Shown: positions 7,669-15,634 of the stretch, in pieces
Layout: each line of letters begins with the position of its first letter
Position numbering within the stretch: the stretch's first letter is position 1
IMG/VR virus record: IMGVR_UViG_3300033571_007995
Location: 1-34,621 of that record
Direction: 5' to 3' (one strand)
From: a virus
DNA: 34,621 nucleotides
Program-made: the position numbers and the translations under genes
Notes under the pieces: generated by a model
The model's input: the letters and a program-made list of their open reading frames with translations, nothing else
Databases searched by the model: none
What the model was told of the DNA's origin: nothing

Positions 7669-8589
7669 ATGACGCTCAATCTCAGGGGCCTCGGGTCGCG
7701 CGCGATCATCGGGGCATTCTTCAAGCGCCTCGAGGAGGCGCAAACCGCCGGCTGGACCGCTGACGTCGCGACGATGTTCGCGAGCAATCAGCCGAGCGAA
7801 ACCTACACGTTTTTGTCGGACTCGCCGGCGCTGACCGAATGGTCGAGCAACCGCACGGCGCAGTCGATGAAGCGCTTCGAGTTCGAGGTCAAGAACAAGA
7901 AGTTCTCGGCCGGCCTGCAAATCGACGAGGACGACCTTCGCCGTGACAAGACGGGGCAAATCCTCGTCCGCGTCGGCGAACTCGCCGCTCGCGCCGCGCA
8001 GCTGCCGCAGCGCATCATCACCGACCTCATGGTCGCGAACGGCAATGCTTTCGACGGCATCGCGTTCTATGCCAACAACCACCTGACGGAAAGCGGCGCG
8101 ACCATCAACAACCTGGTCACGCAGGCCTGCACCGCTCCAGGCATTCCGACTGTGTCGGAGGCTGCTTCGGGCATCCTCGGTGCCATCACGCGCATCATGT
8201 CGTTCGTCGACGACAGCGGCGAACCGCGCAACGAGTTTGCGCGGCGCTTCGCCGTCATGGTGCCGGCCGCGCTTTACGGCTCGGTCGTCGGCGCTATCCG
8301 CAACGACTTCTTGACCAACGGCAGCAGCAACCAGCTGATGGCGACGGGCATGGAGATCGTTCCCTATGTCAACTCGCGCTTGACGAGCGCGACCGTTGCA
8401 TACGTTTTCCGCACCGATGCGGACGTTCGCGCTTTCGTCTGGCAGGACGAAGTCGCTCCGATGATGTCGACCCTGGAAGAGGGCTCGGACTTCCACACCC
8501 TCAACGACGCGCGCATGTTTTTCGCGAAGCGCGTCTGCAACGGCGGCTATGGTCGATTCGACCAGACGGTTCGCCTCACCTTCAACTGA
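7669..8589 (+). CDS. Major capsid protein, Mu gpT-like
   Basis: This 306-aa protein is the likely shell subunit. It shows the features of the Mu major head protein family (gpT) rather than lambda gpE: GAFFKRLEEAQ near the start, then TMFASNQPSETYTFLSD, LTEWSSNRTAQSM, and FEFEVKNKKFSAGLQIDEDDL with an acidic pair before a conserved GQILVRVGELA helix. The gene follows a protease-scaffold, as in Mu. ATG 7669 has AGGAGACA at the ideal distance, one of the two strongest ribosome sites in the window, in keeping with high expression. It may follow the HK97-like fold, as major capsid proteins of tailed phages do. Confidence 0.92.
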   Translation: MTLNLRGLGSRAIIGAFFKRLEEAQTAGWTADVATMFASNQPSETYTFLSDSPALTEWSSNRTAQSMKRFEFEVKNKKFSAGLQIDEDDLRRDKTGQILVRVGELAARAAQLPQRIITDLMVANGNAFDGIAFYANNHLTESGATINNLVTQACTAPGIPTVSEAASGILGAITRIMSFVDDSGEPRNEFARRFAVMVPAALYGSVVGAIRNDFLTNGSSNQLMATGMEIVPYVNSRLTSATVAYVFRTDADVRAFVWQDEVAPMMSTLEEGSDFHTLNDARMFFAKRVCNGGYGRFDQTVRLTFN

Positions 8590-8604
8590 TAGGAGACACG
8601 AACC

Positions 8605-9054
8605 ATGGCTGCAGATTTGACGAGTGAAAAGATCCGCGTCTTCCTCGCGGACGTTCCGACGATCGACGTCACGCTGCCGATCACGGCCGCGACGACGATC
8701 TACGCCGGCGCCTACTGCATGATCGCGTCCGGCGCGATCACGAACCTTTCGGGCTTTGGCGTGTTTGGCGGCATCGCGCTCGAGACGGTGCTCAACGGCA
8801 GCGGGCAGACGACGATTCGCATGCGCGTTCAAGGCGCGTTTGAGGCCGGCATCGAAGACACGGTGACGACGGCAACGCACTGGGGCGTCGCTGGCAACAG
8901 CATCGAAGCGACCAACACCGACACGCTGCGCCTGGAAACCGGCTCTACCGTGACCGGCACGACGGTCGGCGAAATGCTGCGCGTCATCACCGCCGGCGCG
9001 AGCGGCACGAACAAGGTCGTCGTCGCCTTCAAGGCGACCGCAATCCTGCCGTGA
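8605..9054 (+). CDS. Putative capsid decoration (cement) protein
   Basis: This 149-aa protein follows the major capsid gene by 15 bases and has the same AGGAGACA ribosome site, so both are probably made in large amounts. The sequence is rich in Thr, Ala, Gly and Val with alternating hydrophobics (ITAATTIYAGAYCMIASGAI, GFGVFGGIALE), suggesting an all-beta fold. Small beta proteins in this slot usually bind the outside of the capsid lattice and stabilise it (lambda gpD role). There is no motif that proves this; a head-fibre base is the main alternative. Confidence 0.6.
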   Translation: MAADLTSEKIRVFLADVPTIDVTLPITAATTIYAGAYCMIASGAITNLSGFGVFGGIALETVLNGSGQTTIRMRVQGAFEAGIEDTVTTATHWGVAGNSIEATNTDTLRLETGSTVTGTTVGEMLRVITAGASGTNKVVVAFKATAILP

Positions 9055-9278
9055 TGAGTCGCCAGCTTTCGATGACGCACATCGCAACGGGGCGCGTCTT
9101 GGGGACTGTCCACGTCGACGACAACGTCGCCGCTGGGCAGCTCGTCCTGATGTTCCGTCGCGACGAGCTGCGGCTCGAGGAGCTGGTCGAGGTCGGCGCC
9201 GTCGCGGAAGTGACGGCAGCCGGCCAACCCGACGAGGTCGAGCGCTCGCCGCGCCGGCCTCGAAAGGGGCGAGCATGA
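9051..9278 (+). CDS. Small protein of unknown function, head gene cluster
   Basis: This 75-aa protein starts at GTG 9051 or ATG 9054, both overlapping the previous stop, and ends 4 bases inside the next gene. The first 50 residues look like a small beta domain (HIATGRVLGTVHVDDNVAAG, then LVLMFRRDELRLEEL). The last 15 are strongly basic (SPRRPRKGRA). It occupies roughly the place of lambda FI but shows no recognisable similarity to it. The basic tail could contact DNA or the acidic portal surface; that is only a guess. Confidence 0.6.
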   Translation: MMSRQLSMTHIATGRVLGTVHVDDNVAAGQLVLMFRRDELRLEELVEVGAVAEVTAAGQPDEVERSPRRPRKGRA

Positions 9279-9622
9279 CGCTGCGTCAAACGATGCGGCG
9301 CCATGCGCGCGAGATTCTGACGCGGCTTGACCATTTGGGCGAGCTGGTGACGTATCGCTTCAAGTCGGGCGAACCCGATCGCGAGATTCGTGCAGTCGTC
9401 AACCGACTGGACATCGAGCCGGCGAGCGGCAACGCAACGCAGGTCGGCCGACTCCGCGCCATCGTCGAGATTCCGCGCGATGCGAACGTCGGCGTCGAAA
9501 CGGTCGCGCCTGGCGATCGCATGCTGCTCGCGATGCGCATGGGCGGCGAAACGCTGACCTGCCGCATCCGTCGGATCGTCTCGCAGGACGACGGCACGTT
9601 CGCGCTGGAGGTCGAAGCCTGA
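9275..9622 (+). CDS. Head-tail connector, FII-like
   Basis: This 115-aa protein has the length and strand pattern of lambda gpFII (117 aa), which attaches beneath the head-completion protein and provides the docking site for the tail. A short N-terminal helix (RRHAREILTRLDHL) is followed by beta strands: REIRAVVNRLDIEP, QVGRLRAIVEIPRDA, then a PGDRMLLAMRMGGETLTCRIRRIV stretch (PGDRMLLAM and ETLTCRIRRIV) like the conserved strand-turn-strand end of the family. AGGGG lies before ATG 9275. The identification rests on length, pattern and gene order, not on close identity. Confidence 0.6.
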   Translation: MTLRQTMRRHAREILTRLDHLGELVTYRFKSGEPDREIRAVVNRLDIEPASGNATQVGRLRAIVEIPRDANVGVETVAPGDRMLLAMRMGGETLTCRIRRIVSQDDGTFALEVEA

Positions 9623-10374
9623 TGGCTGTGCTCGAGGCGAAGGACACCGCGACCGGCTTCTCGGTGCGCGTCGACACGACGGAGGCGCTCAAGTTCCTGT
9701 TCCTCGCGCCGCGATCGGCCTACTACCACCTGCGCCGGTTTGCCTATCTGTCGCTGCTCGGTCATCGCAAGGCCTGGCTCGCATCGAAGGGCAACAAGTT
9801 CGGCCGAGGCGGCACAGGGCAACGCGGGCAACCGATCAACGTGACGAACGTGCAGTTCGGCGGCAACGCGCCAAACCCGAACCAGGTCGTCTACCAGGTC
9901 CTGCCGATTGAGCGCACCGCGCGTTCGCGCGAACAGGCCGACCAGCTGCTGCCGCAGATTCGCGGCGACATCTACACCGGCAACGACATCCTGCGGATTC
10001 ACGAAGAGGGCGAAGACATTTCGTCGTCGCAGTGGATGGCCGTCCCCATCAAGACGCGGCCGGGCCGCATCAAGGAATGGCGCCGGCGATACCCGAACAA
10101 GCGCCTGGTCACGGTGCCGGGCAAGCGGAACGGAAACAAAATCGTCTACGAAGAGACGCGCAAATACGAAGGCCGACCTCCTGCAGGTCGAGGCGGGCCG
10201 CGGCGCGTCGTCGCGATTCGGCGCCGCATGCGATGGATCCTGACGAAGCGCGTCGACATGCAGCCGCTGCTGCAGTTCTACGCAGCCTGGGAGTCGCAGG
10301 AGGCCGCACGCGACGCGATCTTCGCCGAAGTGGCTGATGGCATGGCCGCCGATTGGCGGCGAGGGCGGACCTAG
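9622..10374 (+). CDS. Tail completion protein in the gpZ position
   Basis: This 250-aa basic protein lies between the FII-like and U-like genes, the place of lambda gpZ, which finishes the head-proximal tail end. The first 60 residues (AYYHLRRFAYLSLLGHRKAW) look helical. The middle is Gly/Asn/Gln-rich, and residues about 145-210 are unusually Arg/Lys-rich (KEWRRRYPNKRLV, RRVVAIRRRMRW), suggesting contact with DNA or tape measure protein. GGAGG at 9608-9612 fits ATG 9622, which overlaps the preceding stop by one base. It does not closely match gpZ, so a minor virion protein is the alternative. Confidence 0.5.
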   Translation: MAVLEAKDTATGFSVRVDTTEALKFLFLAPRSAYYHLRRFAYLSLLGHRKAWLASKGNKFGRGGTGQRGQPINVTNVQFGGNAPNPNQVVYQVLPIERTARSREQADQLLPQIRGDIYTGNDILRIHEEGEDISSSQWMAVPIKTRPGRIKEWRRRYPNKRLVTVPGKRNGNKIVYEETRKYEGRPPAGRGGPRRVVAIRRRMRWILTKRVDMQPLLQFYAAWESQEAARDAIFAEVADGMAADWRRGRT

Positions 10375-10817
10375 TGGCAAGCATTCGCGACCAGATTCTG
10401 CATACGCTGACGACGCGCCTGTCGGCGGTGTCCGGCTGGAGCGCGCAGCTGCGCGGCGCCGTGAACTACGCAGACGCCGCGGTGCGCGCGGTCGTCTTCT
10501 TCGTTTCCGAGGACAAGACGATCGCGAACAACACGCAATACATCGCGACGATGCAGGCCGGCGTTCTGCTGACGGTGCGCACGGAAGACGCCGACGCGAC
10601 TGTCGATGCCGGCAACCCCTACCGCTACCTCGACCGAATGGTCGTCGAGGTCGAGCGCACGATTCACGACCCCGACGCGTGGGGCATCGACCCCGACTAC
10701 ACCGACGCGATGGTCATGGGTCACGAAGTCGCCGACCCCGACGAACAGAACGAACTGCAGGCCGTCATCCGTCTGCAGTTCCGCTACCGGCACGACTACC
10801 AAGACCCCGAAAGCTGA
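10374..10817 (+). CDS. Tail terminator, gpU-like
   Basis: This 147-aa protein is placed and shaped like the tail terminator that caps the tube and ends its growth. An N-terminal helix (SIRDQILHTLTTRLSAV) precedes strands RAVVFFVSEDK, AGVLLTVRTED and a C-terminal LQAVIRLQFRYRHDY, the alpha/beta plan of lambda gpU and related terminators. I choose GTG 10374, which overlaps the preceding TAG by one base; a TTG at 10353 would extend it by seven residues. It overlaps the next gene by one base (TGATG). Length is close to gpU (131 aa). Confidence 0.6.
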   Translation: MASIRDQILHTLTTRLSAVSGWSAQLRGAVNYADAAVRAVVFFVSEDKTIANNTQYIATMQAGVLLTVRTEDADATVDAGNPYRYLDRMVVEVERTIHDPDAWGIDPDYTDAMVMGHEVADPDEQNELQAVIRLQFRYRHDYQDPES

Positions 10818-11161
10818 TGGACATACAGGCGAACAACCTGCCGCGTCCGTCAGCGGTCGCGGTGCAGATGCTGCAAGTGCGCCGACAGACGCCGGCCGGC
10901 AATCTGCTGATGACGCGAGTTCCCGATACGCAGCTCGCGCCGCGGCGTTTCACGCTGTCCTGGCGCGAGGCATACGGCGCAGTCGGCGATGCGATTCGCC
11001 GGCACTACCGCGAACACCCGTTCGAGACGTTCACATTCAAGCTGCCGCGCACGGGCGAAACGGTCTTCGTTCGCTGGGCGGCCGCGCCTTCCATTTCATG
11101 GACCTCGGCAGCATCCGCGAGCATCACTGCCGAACTCGACGAAATGCTCGCGCACGAGTAA
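10817..11161 (+). CDS. Small tail protein with gpM-like pattern
   Basis: This 114-aa protein begins at ATG 10817, overlapping the stop of the terminator gene. Its C-terminal 70 residues (PRRFTLSWREAYGAVGDAI, ETFTFKLPRTGETVFVRWA, SASITAELDEML) follow the order seen in lambda gpM-type proteins: a strand ending in a Trp, a helix that sets a span length, then strands with Arg-Trp. The same order recurs at the C-terminus of the protein at 15634-17445. Lambda has no gene between U and V, so this one is extra. It may be a second small beta-barrel tail-ring component. Function is not proven. Confidence 0.55.
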   Translation: MDIQANNLPRPSAVAVQMLQVRRQTPAGNLLMTRVPDTQLAPRRFTLSWREAYGAVGDAIRRHYREHPFETFTFKLPRTGETVFVRWAAAPSISWTSAASASITAELDEMLAHE

Positions 11162-11165
11162 CCAC

Positions 11166-12590
11166 ATGCCAGTCAACCGCAAGCAGCAACTCCTCGCCAA
11201 GATTGAGTCATCGGAAGGCACGTCGGCAGCACCGGCCGGCGCGGATGCGATCCTCGTCTTCGACCCCGCGCTGAACGACACGATCGACGTGCTTGACCGC
11301 GTTCCGGCTGGCAGCTCGCTGTCGCGCGACTTCGCGCCAGTCGGCAGGCAGTCGCGCACAATCACGTTCCGCAGCGACTTCCGCGGCTCTGGCGACACGA
11401 CGCTGCCGATCACCGCGCCGGACTGGCAGAAGCTGCTTTTCGCGAGCGGCTATCGCGCCGGCACGATCCAGGCAGTCGTTCTCGGCGCGGTCACCGGAAC
11501 CGGCTTCCAGGTCGGCGAGCAGGTCACGCAAAGCAGCGGCACCATCGTCGGCGTCGTCGTCGCGATCATCAACGTCGCCGGCGCTCCAGTGCATACCACG
11601 ACGCAAACCGGCGCGATTCTGGTCGTCGCAAACGTGACAGGCACGTTCACCGCTGCGGCAACTGCCGGCGTTTCGAGCTTGTCGACCTCGACCGCATCTG
11701 CCGCCGCAGCTGCGCCTGGCATCTGCTGCCAGCCTACGTCGACGAAGTCGATCGCCGTCACCGCTGCATCATGGACGGGCACGGCGCCGGCCGCAGGCAC
11801 GGTCGTCACCATCGAGAACCCGGCCGGCGTGCCGATCGGTGCAATGCAGCTGCTCGTCGACAACGGCTCGACGATGACCGACTTCTCGGCGTCGCTTTTG
11901 TATGGCACGGCGCTCGCGACCTACACGCTGCGCGCTGCGGATGGCACGTCGACGACCACAATCTCGACCGCGGCGCAATCGCTGACGCCGTCCCTGACCC
12001 TGCGTCACAACCTCGACGGCCGCCGGCGCGAACTGCTCGGCGCGCGCGGCGACTTCACGCTCGAGGGCGAGGTCGGTCAACCGATGCAGTTCGCGTGGAC
12101 GTTCAGCGGCGACATCGGAACGACCGTCGATGCCGCGGCCGTGACGACGAGCGGCCTGTCGACGATCCGTCCGCCGCGCCTTCTCGGTGCGTTCTGCTGC
12201 TACGGCTACGGCTCGCAGCTGCACCGCATCCCGACGAAGCGCGTCAGCTTCGCGCAGGGCAACACCGTGAACCCGAACCTCGACGCAAACCGCGCTGGCG
12301 GTGCAACCGGATCGAACATCACCGACCGCGACCCCGCGTTCACGGTCACGGTCGACGCGATTCACGGCGGCTTCGACTGGGAGGTCATCCGCGACACCGG
12401 TGCGACCATGCGCGTCGCGTTCATCCTCGGCACGACGACGGGCAACATCATGACCATGGTCGCGCCTGTCTGCCAGGTGACCGAGGTGCAGCTCGGCGAC
12501 AGCGACGGCATTGCGACGATGGACGTGACGATTCGACCGCGCCGCATCAACGAGTCGGGCGACGACGAGGTCTACTTCACGCAAATCTGA
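11166..12590 (+). CDS. Major tail tube protein with an inserted Ala/Thr-rich domain
   Basis: This 474-aa protein lies between the terminator and the tail chaperone genes, the place of the tube protein gpV. The N-terminal part (RKQQLLAKIESSEGT, SRTITFRSDFRGSG, PDWQKLLFASGY) and the C-terminal part (DFTLEGEVGQPMQFAWTFSGDI, given as DFTLEGEVGQP and FAWTFSGD, then FTVTVDAI) form the two halves of a tube-like beta barrel. Between them, roughly residues 100-260, is a Thr/Ala/Val-rich insertion that may form an exposed Ig-like domain. It is about twice the size of lambda gpV (246 aa), which instead carries its Ig domain at the end. ATG 11166 lies 4 bases after the previous stop, with no good Shine-Dalgarno. 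Confidence 0.75.
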   Translation: MPVNRKQQLLAKIESSEGTSAAPAGADAILVFDPALNDTIDVLDRVPAGSSLSRDFAPVGRQSRTITFRSDFRGSGDTTLPITAPDWQKLLFASGYRAGTIQAVVLGAVTGTGFQVGEQVTQSSGTIVGVVVAIINVAGAPVHTTTQTGAILVVANVTGTFTAAATAGVSSLSTSTASAAAAAPGICCQPTSTKSIAVTAASWTGTAPAAGTVVTIENPAGVPIGAMQLLVDNGSTMTDFSASLLYGTALATYTLRAADGTSTTTISTAAQSLTPSLTLRHNLDGRRRELLGARGDFTLEGEVGQPMQFAWTFSGDIGTTVDAAAVTTSGLSTIRPPRLLGAFCCYGYGSQLHRIPTKRVSFAQGNTVNPNLDANRAGGATGSNITDRDPAFTVTVDAIHGGFDWEVIRDTGATMRVAFILGTTTGNIMTMVAPVCQVTEVQLGDSDGIATMDVTIRPRRINESGDDEVYFTQI

Positions 12591-12602
12591 TAGCCTGCGC
12601 AG

Positions 12603-13001
12603 ATGCCCATCGCACGATCAACGAGAGAGACGTTCGACTGCGTCGTCACTGCCGACCGGCGTTTGCCAAAGGAGCAACAGACGACGTTCCACCTACGGCG
12701 CCTGCCGACGGTCATCATGTTGCGACTTCGCGATCTTCGCGAAGGCGACGACGCTGCGATCGGCAGCTGGATGACGGTCGCGCTGCGCGCCGGCCTGGCC
12801 GGATGGACGAACTTCCTCGACGCAGACGGTGCGCAAGTGCCGTTCGCGATCGACGCCGCGCCGGCGACCGTCTGCGGAATCGCGCTGCCGGCATCGGCGA
12901 GCGAGCAGTCGGTCAACCGGCTCGGCGTGCAGGACGCAACCGAGCTGGCGCTTGCGATCATGCAGGGCAACGAGCTGTCGGCAGACGACGCAAAAAACTG
13001 A
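12603..13001 (+). CDS. Tail assembly chaperone, gpG-like
   Basis: This 132-aa protein is likely the short chaperone that coats the tape measure during tail assembly. It sits between tube and tape measure genes and ends in GCA AAA AAC TGA, a canonical slippery site, which is the best evidence for its role. Residues 1-45 look beta (TFDCVVTADRRL, TFHLRRLPTVIMLRLRD), and the rest is helical and ends with an acidic stretch. Two Cys are absent from conserved positions, so no metal site is suggested. ATG 12603 lacks a clear ribosome site; it lies 12 bases after the tube gene. Confidence 0.75.
   Translation: MPIARSTRETFDCVVTADRRLPKEQQTTFHLRRLPTVIMLRLRDLREGDDAAIGSWMTVALRAGLAGWTNFLDADGAQVPFAIDAAPATVCGIALPASASEQSVNRLGVQDATELALAIMQGNELSADDAKN
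12992..12998 (+). promoter_or_regulatory. -1 ribosomal frameshift site AAAAAAC
   Basis: The heptamer A AAA AAC is in register with the chaperone frame (GCA AAA AAC TGA). It is one of the most efficient -1 slippery sequences known, and the zero-frame stop follows at once. Eight bases downstream, GCCGC (13007-13011) and GCGGC (13032-13036) can form a stem that might stimulate slippage. After slippage, reading continues at CTG 12998. Confidence 0.85.
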
Positions 13002-13414
13002 TCCTGGCCGCCGTCGTCGCGCTCGCGCCGCGCGGCTCTGGATTCGAGATGACATGCACGCAATGCAAAACCGATCCGGCAAAACGACGCGAGTGGGGCT
13101 GCGACGCGGCGACCCCCGAGCCGATTGCATGGATCGACCCCTGTCCATTCTGTGCAGGGCACGACGACGCCTGCACGCATTGCCAGGGCACGAACCGCAT
13201 CGGCGTTCACCGATGCCCGAATGCTCTCGTCACGCAGCGCGAACTGCAGGCGATCACGTCGGCGGCAATGGTCGAGCACGGAGTGCTCCCGGACCCTGGC
13301 GGCTGGCAGGATCAACCGGCGACGTTTACCCAGGCGTGGCCGCTCATCATGCAGGAAATCGAACACTGGCGCGGAGTGCATCGACGCATGGCCGCGCAGA
13401 AGGCGAAACCATGA
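12998..13414 (+). CDS. Tail chaperone T extension (frameshift product), Cys-rich
   Basis: A -1 shift at 12992-12998 adds 138 residues to the 132-aa chaperone, giving a product of about 270 aa, the counterpart of lambda gpGT. The T part is unusual: it has eight Cys, including CTQC, CPFC and CTHCQG with further Cys at TNRIGVHRCP, so it could bind one or two zinc ions. Residues after that (QAITSAAMVEHGV, EIEHWRGVHRRMAAQK) are helical. The stop at 13412-13414 is 12 bases before the tape measure start. An in-frame ATG at 13049 could start a separate protein, but the slippery site and gene order make frameshift fusion more likely. In lambda, T recruits the tube protein to the tape measure. Confidence 0.75.
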   Translation: MILAAVVALAPRGSGFEMTCTQCKTDPAKRREWGCDAATPEPIAWIDPCPFCAGHDDACTHCQGTNRIGVHRCPNALVTQRELQAITSAAMVEHGVLPDPGGWQDQPATFTQAWPLIMQEIEHWRGVHRRMAAQKAKP

Positions 13415-13426
13415 GGAGCGCAGAAC

Positions 13427-15634
13427 ATGGCACGAAGTGAAAAGCGGACCCTCAGCATCGAGGCGCGCCTCAAAAACTACATCAAAGGCGACCTGACAAT
13501 ACTGGAGCGCAACGTCGGTCGCTTCGCGCTGAATGCAGTGCGCAGCTTTCAAACGCTGAAGGGCGCGCTGTTCAACGTCAAGACGGCGATCGGCGGCATC
13601 GGCGTCGCGTTCGGTGCGATCAAGTTCGCGCAGTTCGCGCGCGACACGGCGCAACAGGCCGACGACCTGCAGGACCTGGCGAACGCGACCGGCGACCTGG
13701 TCGCAAACCTGAGCGAACTGCAGGCCGCGTTTCAGCTCAACGGCATCGAGGCCGAGGCCTTTGAGGGCGTCGTTCTCGCCGTCGCGAAGGCGCAGCGCCA
13801 GGCGCTCGACGGCAACACGAAGGTCGCGGACGGATTCGCCGAGCTGGGCGTCACGCTCGAGGAGCTGCGCAACCTGGCGCCGTCCGCGCTGTTTGAGCAA
13901 ATGTCGGAAGGCCTTGAGGTCTACAACAGCGAACAGGACAAAGCGGTCGCGCTCGGCAAAGTCGTTCCGAAGCAGTTCCTCGAGCTGCTGCCGGCAATCG
14001 GGCAGGGCGTGCAGGAGTTCCGCGAGAACATCCTCGAGGTGCGCGACCTCGGCGCAACGCTGACCGACGAACAGGCTGCGAGCGCCGCTGCCGTTTCCGA
14101 CGCGCTCGACAAACTCAACCTGGCGGTGCAGGCCGTCGGCCGTTCGTTCCTCGCAGCGTTCGGGCCGGAGGTCGCCGGCGGCCTCGAGCAAATCGCGAAG
14201 CTCATCGTCGCGAACCGTGACGCGATCGCCGACTTCGCGAAGGTCATCGCCGAGGTCGTCGTCGGTGCGGTCAACATCCTGATCGACGTCTTCATCGAAC
14301 TCGTCGACGTCATCGAAGAGATTCCAGGCATCGACCTGGTCGATCCGAAGCAGACGGCAGAACTAGAACGGCAGGTCGCGCTGCTGACGCAGACGCAAAA
14401 CATCCTGCGCGCGCAGCAGAGCTACCGCGCATCGGAGGAGTTCAACCGCGGCAAGCAGGACGCGATCGACCGAGCGCAGCTGCAAATCGACGAACTGAAC
14501 CAACAGATCGAAGGCCTTGAAGCCTCGACGCGTTTGCGCGAGCTGCGCAAGAACCTGCAACAGCAGGCCGGCAACGCGGCCGCGCAGGTCCGCGCGCAGT
14601 TCGACGCCGCGGCGCGACAGCAAACCGGAGCCGCGCCGGCAGCAGCCGCAGCAGCGCCGGAGCGCGTCGGCATCCCGTCGCTTGGTTTGCCGTCGCTCGA
14701 TGCGGTCACGGAATACGCGCGCAAACTCGGCACGCAGGTCGGTTCCGTTTTCCGCGCGACGCGAGGACAAACGACGCCGGTCGCAGCACCGGAGGACGCG
14801 CTCGCGCGCGACCGCGAGACGCTGGCAATACAGCAACAGGTCGCCGCGCTTCGCGAGGACCAGCGCGCAATCGCCGACCTGAAGACGGAGGCCGACAAAC
14901 TCGACCTGCGCGCGCTGTTCATCGACGGCAAAGTCAGCGCACAGGAATACGAGTCGACCCTTGACCGCATCAACCAGCGGCAGCAGCGCCTCAAGAATCT
15001 GGTCACGGGCGGCGACTTCTGGGGCGGCTTCTCGGCCGGCGCTCGCGAGTCGATTCAACAGCTGACCGACTTGACGGCAGCCGGCCGCGAAGCCGGCGCG
15101 CAGCTCGTCGACGCGTTCGGCAGCGGACTGACGGACGCGTTCACCGACATCATCATGGGCACAAAGAGCGCCGGCGAGGCGTTCAAGGGCCTTGCCGTTC
15201 TGATGCTGCAGGAGATTGCGCGCATCGCCGCGAAGATGCTGTCGCTGCGCATCATCTCGTCGATCTTCGGAGGACCGGCCGCGACGCCGGCAATGGAGAA
15301 CGGCGGCATCCTGCCGGGCAACGTGACCGGCACCGCACCGGTGCGCGCGTTTGCTCGAGGCGGCATCGCTCGTCGACCGACGATGGCGCTGTTCGGCGAA
15401 GGGCGCACCGCCGAGGCCTTCGTTCCGCTGCCAGACAACCGTTCGATCCCTGTGTCGTTTGTGGGCGGCGGCGCGCAGACGGGCACGAACGTCTCGATCA
15501 ACATCACGGCAATGGATTCTCGCGACGTGCAGCGCGCGCTCCTTGAGCAACAGGGCACGCTGCGAAACATTTTCACGAACGGCATTGAGACACGCAGCAG
15601 CATGCGCGGAGCCGTTCGCCGGGCGGTGTCCTGA
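13427..15634 (+). CDS. Tape measure protein
   Basis: This 735-aa protein sets tail length. It is mostly helical with an Ala/Gln/Leu-rich coiled-coil centre (about 300-400 and 450-540). Two hydrophobic stretches (about 277-300 and 582-615) could cross the host membrane during DNA ejection. Near the C-terminus, ENGGILPGN, FARGGIARRPTMALFGEG and EAFVPLPDN match the Gly-rich end common to lambda gpH-type tape measures. GGAG at 13415-13418 supports ATG 13427. By the usual 1.5 angstrom per residue rule the tail should be about 110 nm long (inference). Confidence 0.92.
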   Translation: MARSEKRTLSIEARLKNYIKGDLTILERNVGRFALNAVRSFQTLKGALFNVKTAIGGIGVAFGAIKFAQFARDTAQQADDLQDLANATGDLVANLSELQAAFQLNGIEAEAFEGVVLAVAKAQRQALDGNTKVADGFAELGVTLEELRNLAPSALFEQMSEGLEVYNSEQDKAVALGKVVPKQFLELLPAIGQGVQEFRENILEVRDLGATLTDEQAASAAAVSDALDKLNLAVQAVGRSFLAAFGPEVAGGLEQIAKLIVANRDAIADFAKVIAEVVVGAVNILIDVFIELVDVIEEIPGIDLVDPKQTAELERQVALLTQTQNILRAQQSYRASEEFNRGKQDAIDRAQLQIDELNQQIEGLEASTRLRELRKNLQQQAGNAAAQVRAQFDAAARQQTGAAPAAAAAAPERVGIPSLGLPSLDAVTEYARKLGTQVGSVFRATRGQTTPVAAPEDALARDRETLAIQQQVAALREDQRAIADLKTEADKLDLRALFIDGKVSAQEYESTLDRINQRQQRLKNLVTGGDFWGGFSAGARESIQQLTDLTAAGREAGAQLVDAFGSGLTDAFTDIIMGTKSAGEAFKGLAVLMLQEIARIAAKMLSLRIISSIFGGPAATPAMENGGILPGNVTGTAPVRAFARGGIARRPTMALFGEGRTAEAFVPLPDNRSIPVSFVGGGAQTGTNVSINITAMDSRDVQRALLEQQGTLRNIFTNGIETRSSMRGAVRRAVS

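Noticed and set aside
10337-10816. Reading frame upstream of 10817 as part of the same gene
   Set aside because: It lies in another frame over the U-like gene, is Arg-rich, and the coupled ATG 10817 is a better start.
13049-13414. Independent Cys-rich gene from ATG 13049
   Set aside because: The slippery heptamer and gene order explain this region better as the frameshift extension.
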